NCBI RefSeq assembly: GCF_012913485.1
Contig: NZ_CP051774.1
Span: 2,790,001 to 2,854,000 of the forward strand
Origin: Luteolibacter luteus
Lineage (GTDB): Bacteria > Verrucomicrobiota > Verrucomicrobiia > Verrucomicrobiales > Akkermansiaceae
Direction: 5' to 3'
DNA: 64,000 nucleotides
Shown here one piece after another: positions 62,936-64,000 of the stretch. The notes under the pieces were generated by a model that had not been told where the DNA came from, searched no databases, and saw nothing but the letters and a program-made list of their open reading frames with translations. Position numbers and translations under genes: made by a program. The first letter of the stretch is position 1. Every line of letters begins with the position of its first letter.

Positions 62936-63709
62936 CTATTTAATCTCCGCCTTCAGGGCTTCCGCCCAAATGGCATAGCCGCGTTCATCCGGATGGACGA
63001 CATCTGCCATCAGCTCCGAGCGGAGCTTCCCGTCCGCGTCGATGAACTTGTCGCGGAGGTCGATGAATGTGATCTGGCGGGATTCCGCGATCTTCGCGAG
63101 CAAGCCATTGAGGCTGGAAATATAGGCGCGCGCAGGGTCTTTCGCCTTTGCCCCCCGTGGAAAGACCCCCATGAGGATTACCTTGGAGTCCGGAGACTTC
63201 TCTTTCAGCAGGGTGAGGATCGCCTCCACGCCCGCGGCAGTTTCAGCCGGGGTGTTTTCCCGGGCGTTTTTGGTACCGGTGGAGTTATTGGTCCCGATGT
63301 TGACAACGAACCACTTGGGCTTGAGGCCATCGATCTCCCCGTTGTTCAGGCGCCAGAGAACATTCTGGGTACGATCCCAGCCGAAACCGAGGTTGAGCAC
63401 CTTTTTGTCGCCAAAAGCGTACGCCCACGATCCCAAGCCGCGGCGCGGAGCACCCGGAGACTTCGGCTCGCCCCCCCAATAGTGCGTGATGGAGTCCCCG
63501 ATCAGCACGATCTCCGGGTCGATCTTCTCCTTGGCCGCCAAAACTGCCTCATGGCGCTGCCACCAGTCGTAACAATCCTCTTCCAGCTTCGGCACCGGAA
63601 TGACCGCGTTGTTCTCCTTTGGCACCTCTTTACAGGAGGAAAAGGCACTCAGGAGCATAAGCGGAGTGAGAAACCGGGTAACCACGGGTGGCATATGCCG
63701 GGAGAACAT
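62936..63709 (-). CDS. SGNH/GDSL-hydrolase lipoprotein
   Basis: A 257-residue exported esterase-like protein. The start at 63709 (a second ATG is at 63694) gives the lipoprotein signal TRFLTPLMLLSAFSSCKE. The SGNH blocks are canonical: PEIVLIGDSITHYWG (block I, Ser), VVNIGTNNSTG (block III, Asn), and the catalytic Asp/His block VVHPDERGYAIWAEALK at the end. It probably deacetylates or de-esterifies a sugar polymer outside the membrane. It is divergent from the DUF4062 gene, 85 bp from its start. Confidence 0.9.
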   Translation of the reverse strand: MFSRHMPPVVTRFLTPLMLLSAFSSCKEVPKENNAVIPVPKLEEDCYDWWQRHEAVLAAKEKIDPEIVLIGDSITHYWGGEPKSPGAPRRGLGSWAYAFGDKKVLNLGFGWDRTQNVLWRLNNGEIDGLKPKWFVVNIGTNNSTGTKNARENTPAETAAGVEAILTLLKEKSPDSKVILMGVFPRGAKAKDPARAYISSLNGLLAKIAESRQITFIDLRDKFIDADGKLRSELMADVVHPDERGYAIWAEALKAEIK

Positions 63710-63794
63710 GAGGGGGCTTTCCGCATGAAGGAATGAAAATTCCCCGATTTCGCGGTTAGAAATCCGGGCTCCGGCGGTTTTTACTCGGTGCGGG

Positions 63795-64000
63795 ATGCAG
63801 ACCCTCACGCTCTTTGTCAGTTCACCCGGCGACGTTCGCGACGAACGCCAGGCCGTAGGGAGAATCGTGGAGCGACTGCAGGCACGCTACTGGAACTTCA
63901 TCCGGCTGGAGCCGGTGCTTTGGGAAAAGGAGCCGCTGCGGGCGACCGCACATTTCAACGAGGAGCTGATCCGCCCCTCCGATTGCGATCTCTTCGTGTG
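63795..64000 (+). CDS. DUF4062-domain protein, N-terminal part (cut by window edge)
   Basis: This is the first 68 codons of a frame starting MQTLTLFVSSPGDVRDERQA. FVSSPGDV..ER is the hallmark of DUF4062, a domain placed at the N terminus of STAND NTPases, some with Toll-like or WD40/TPR tails, seen in conflict or defence systems. The segment then shows ELIRPSDCDLFV at the edge. What follows is beyond the window, so the effector and role cannot be told. Confidence 0.72.
   Translation, partial: MQTLTLFVSSPGDVRDERQAVGRIVERLQARYWNFIRLEPVLWEKEPLRATAHFNEELIRPSDCDLFV

Overview
The window looks like chromosomal DNA of a high-GC Verrucomicrobiota bacterium, most likely a Luteolibacter-like member of the Verrucomicrobiales. 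The grounds are family content: a huge secreted PVC-type dehydrogenase with SGNH, HEAT, discoidin-like and azurin-like domains, a LamG/autotransporter-strand surface protein, DUF1080 proteins and many small lipoproteins, beside ordinary bacterial housekeeping genes. No rRNA, tRNA, CRISPR array, prophage or transposase gene was recognised.

Left part (1-29.9 kb). The 5' end of ilvD is divergent from a LysR regulator. Next come the PVC-type dehydrogenase, a secreted Lys/Glu/Pro/Ala-rich protein and the LamG surface protein. A TgpA-like transglutaminase/DUF58 pair follows, then carB. Two thioredoxin-fold proteins without a CxxC site lie next to sppA and a HAD phosphatase. A tightly packed minus-strand group (rdgB, DUF3592 protein, arrestin-like protein, P-loop ATPase, then NlpC/P60) ends in a terminator. 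Two exported thioredoxins and an ankyrin-Kelch protein close this part.

Middle (30-43.6 kb). A plus-strand run holds leuS, a SWIM-SNF2 helicase, a GH43-type glycosidase, the complete Hen1-Pnkp RNA-repair pair, kdsD and a membrane protein with an HExxH motif.

Accessory interval (43.6-50.9 kb). Small lipoproteins and membrane proteins, a GH16 glucanase and an AlkD-like protein are separated by an unusual repeat system. Nine hairpins are built from TCCA or TCCG tetranucleotide runs around a CCTAGG-type core. A 226-228 bp element has about 45-bp terminal inverted repeats and a reading frame that looks conserved. Three times the parts are assembled in the same order: TCCA hairpin, element, TCCG hairpin. 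Two more element copies lie at 56.0 and 59.0 kb, and one related arm lies at 15.4 kb. This is the strongest candidate here for something not previously described.

Right part (50.9-64 kb). Genes for nucleotide-sugar and rhamnose-type metabolism (manC, rmlD-like) lead into a peroxiredoxin, avtA, a DUF1080 protein, pyrE, rplU-rpmA and tsaE. A MATE exporter and an SGNH lipoprotein follow. The window ends in the first 68 codons of a DUF4062 protein, a domain often found at the N terminus of STAND NTPases, some of which act in conflict or defence systems.

All calls come from reading the sequence. Domain names rest on recognised motifs, not on database searches.
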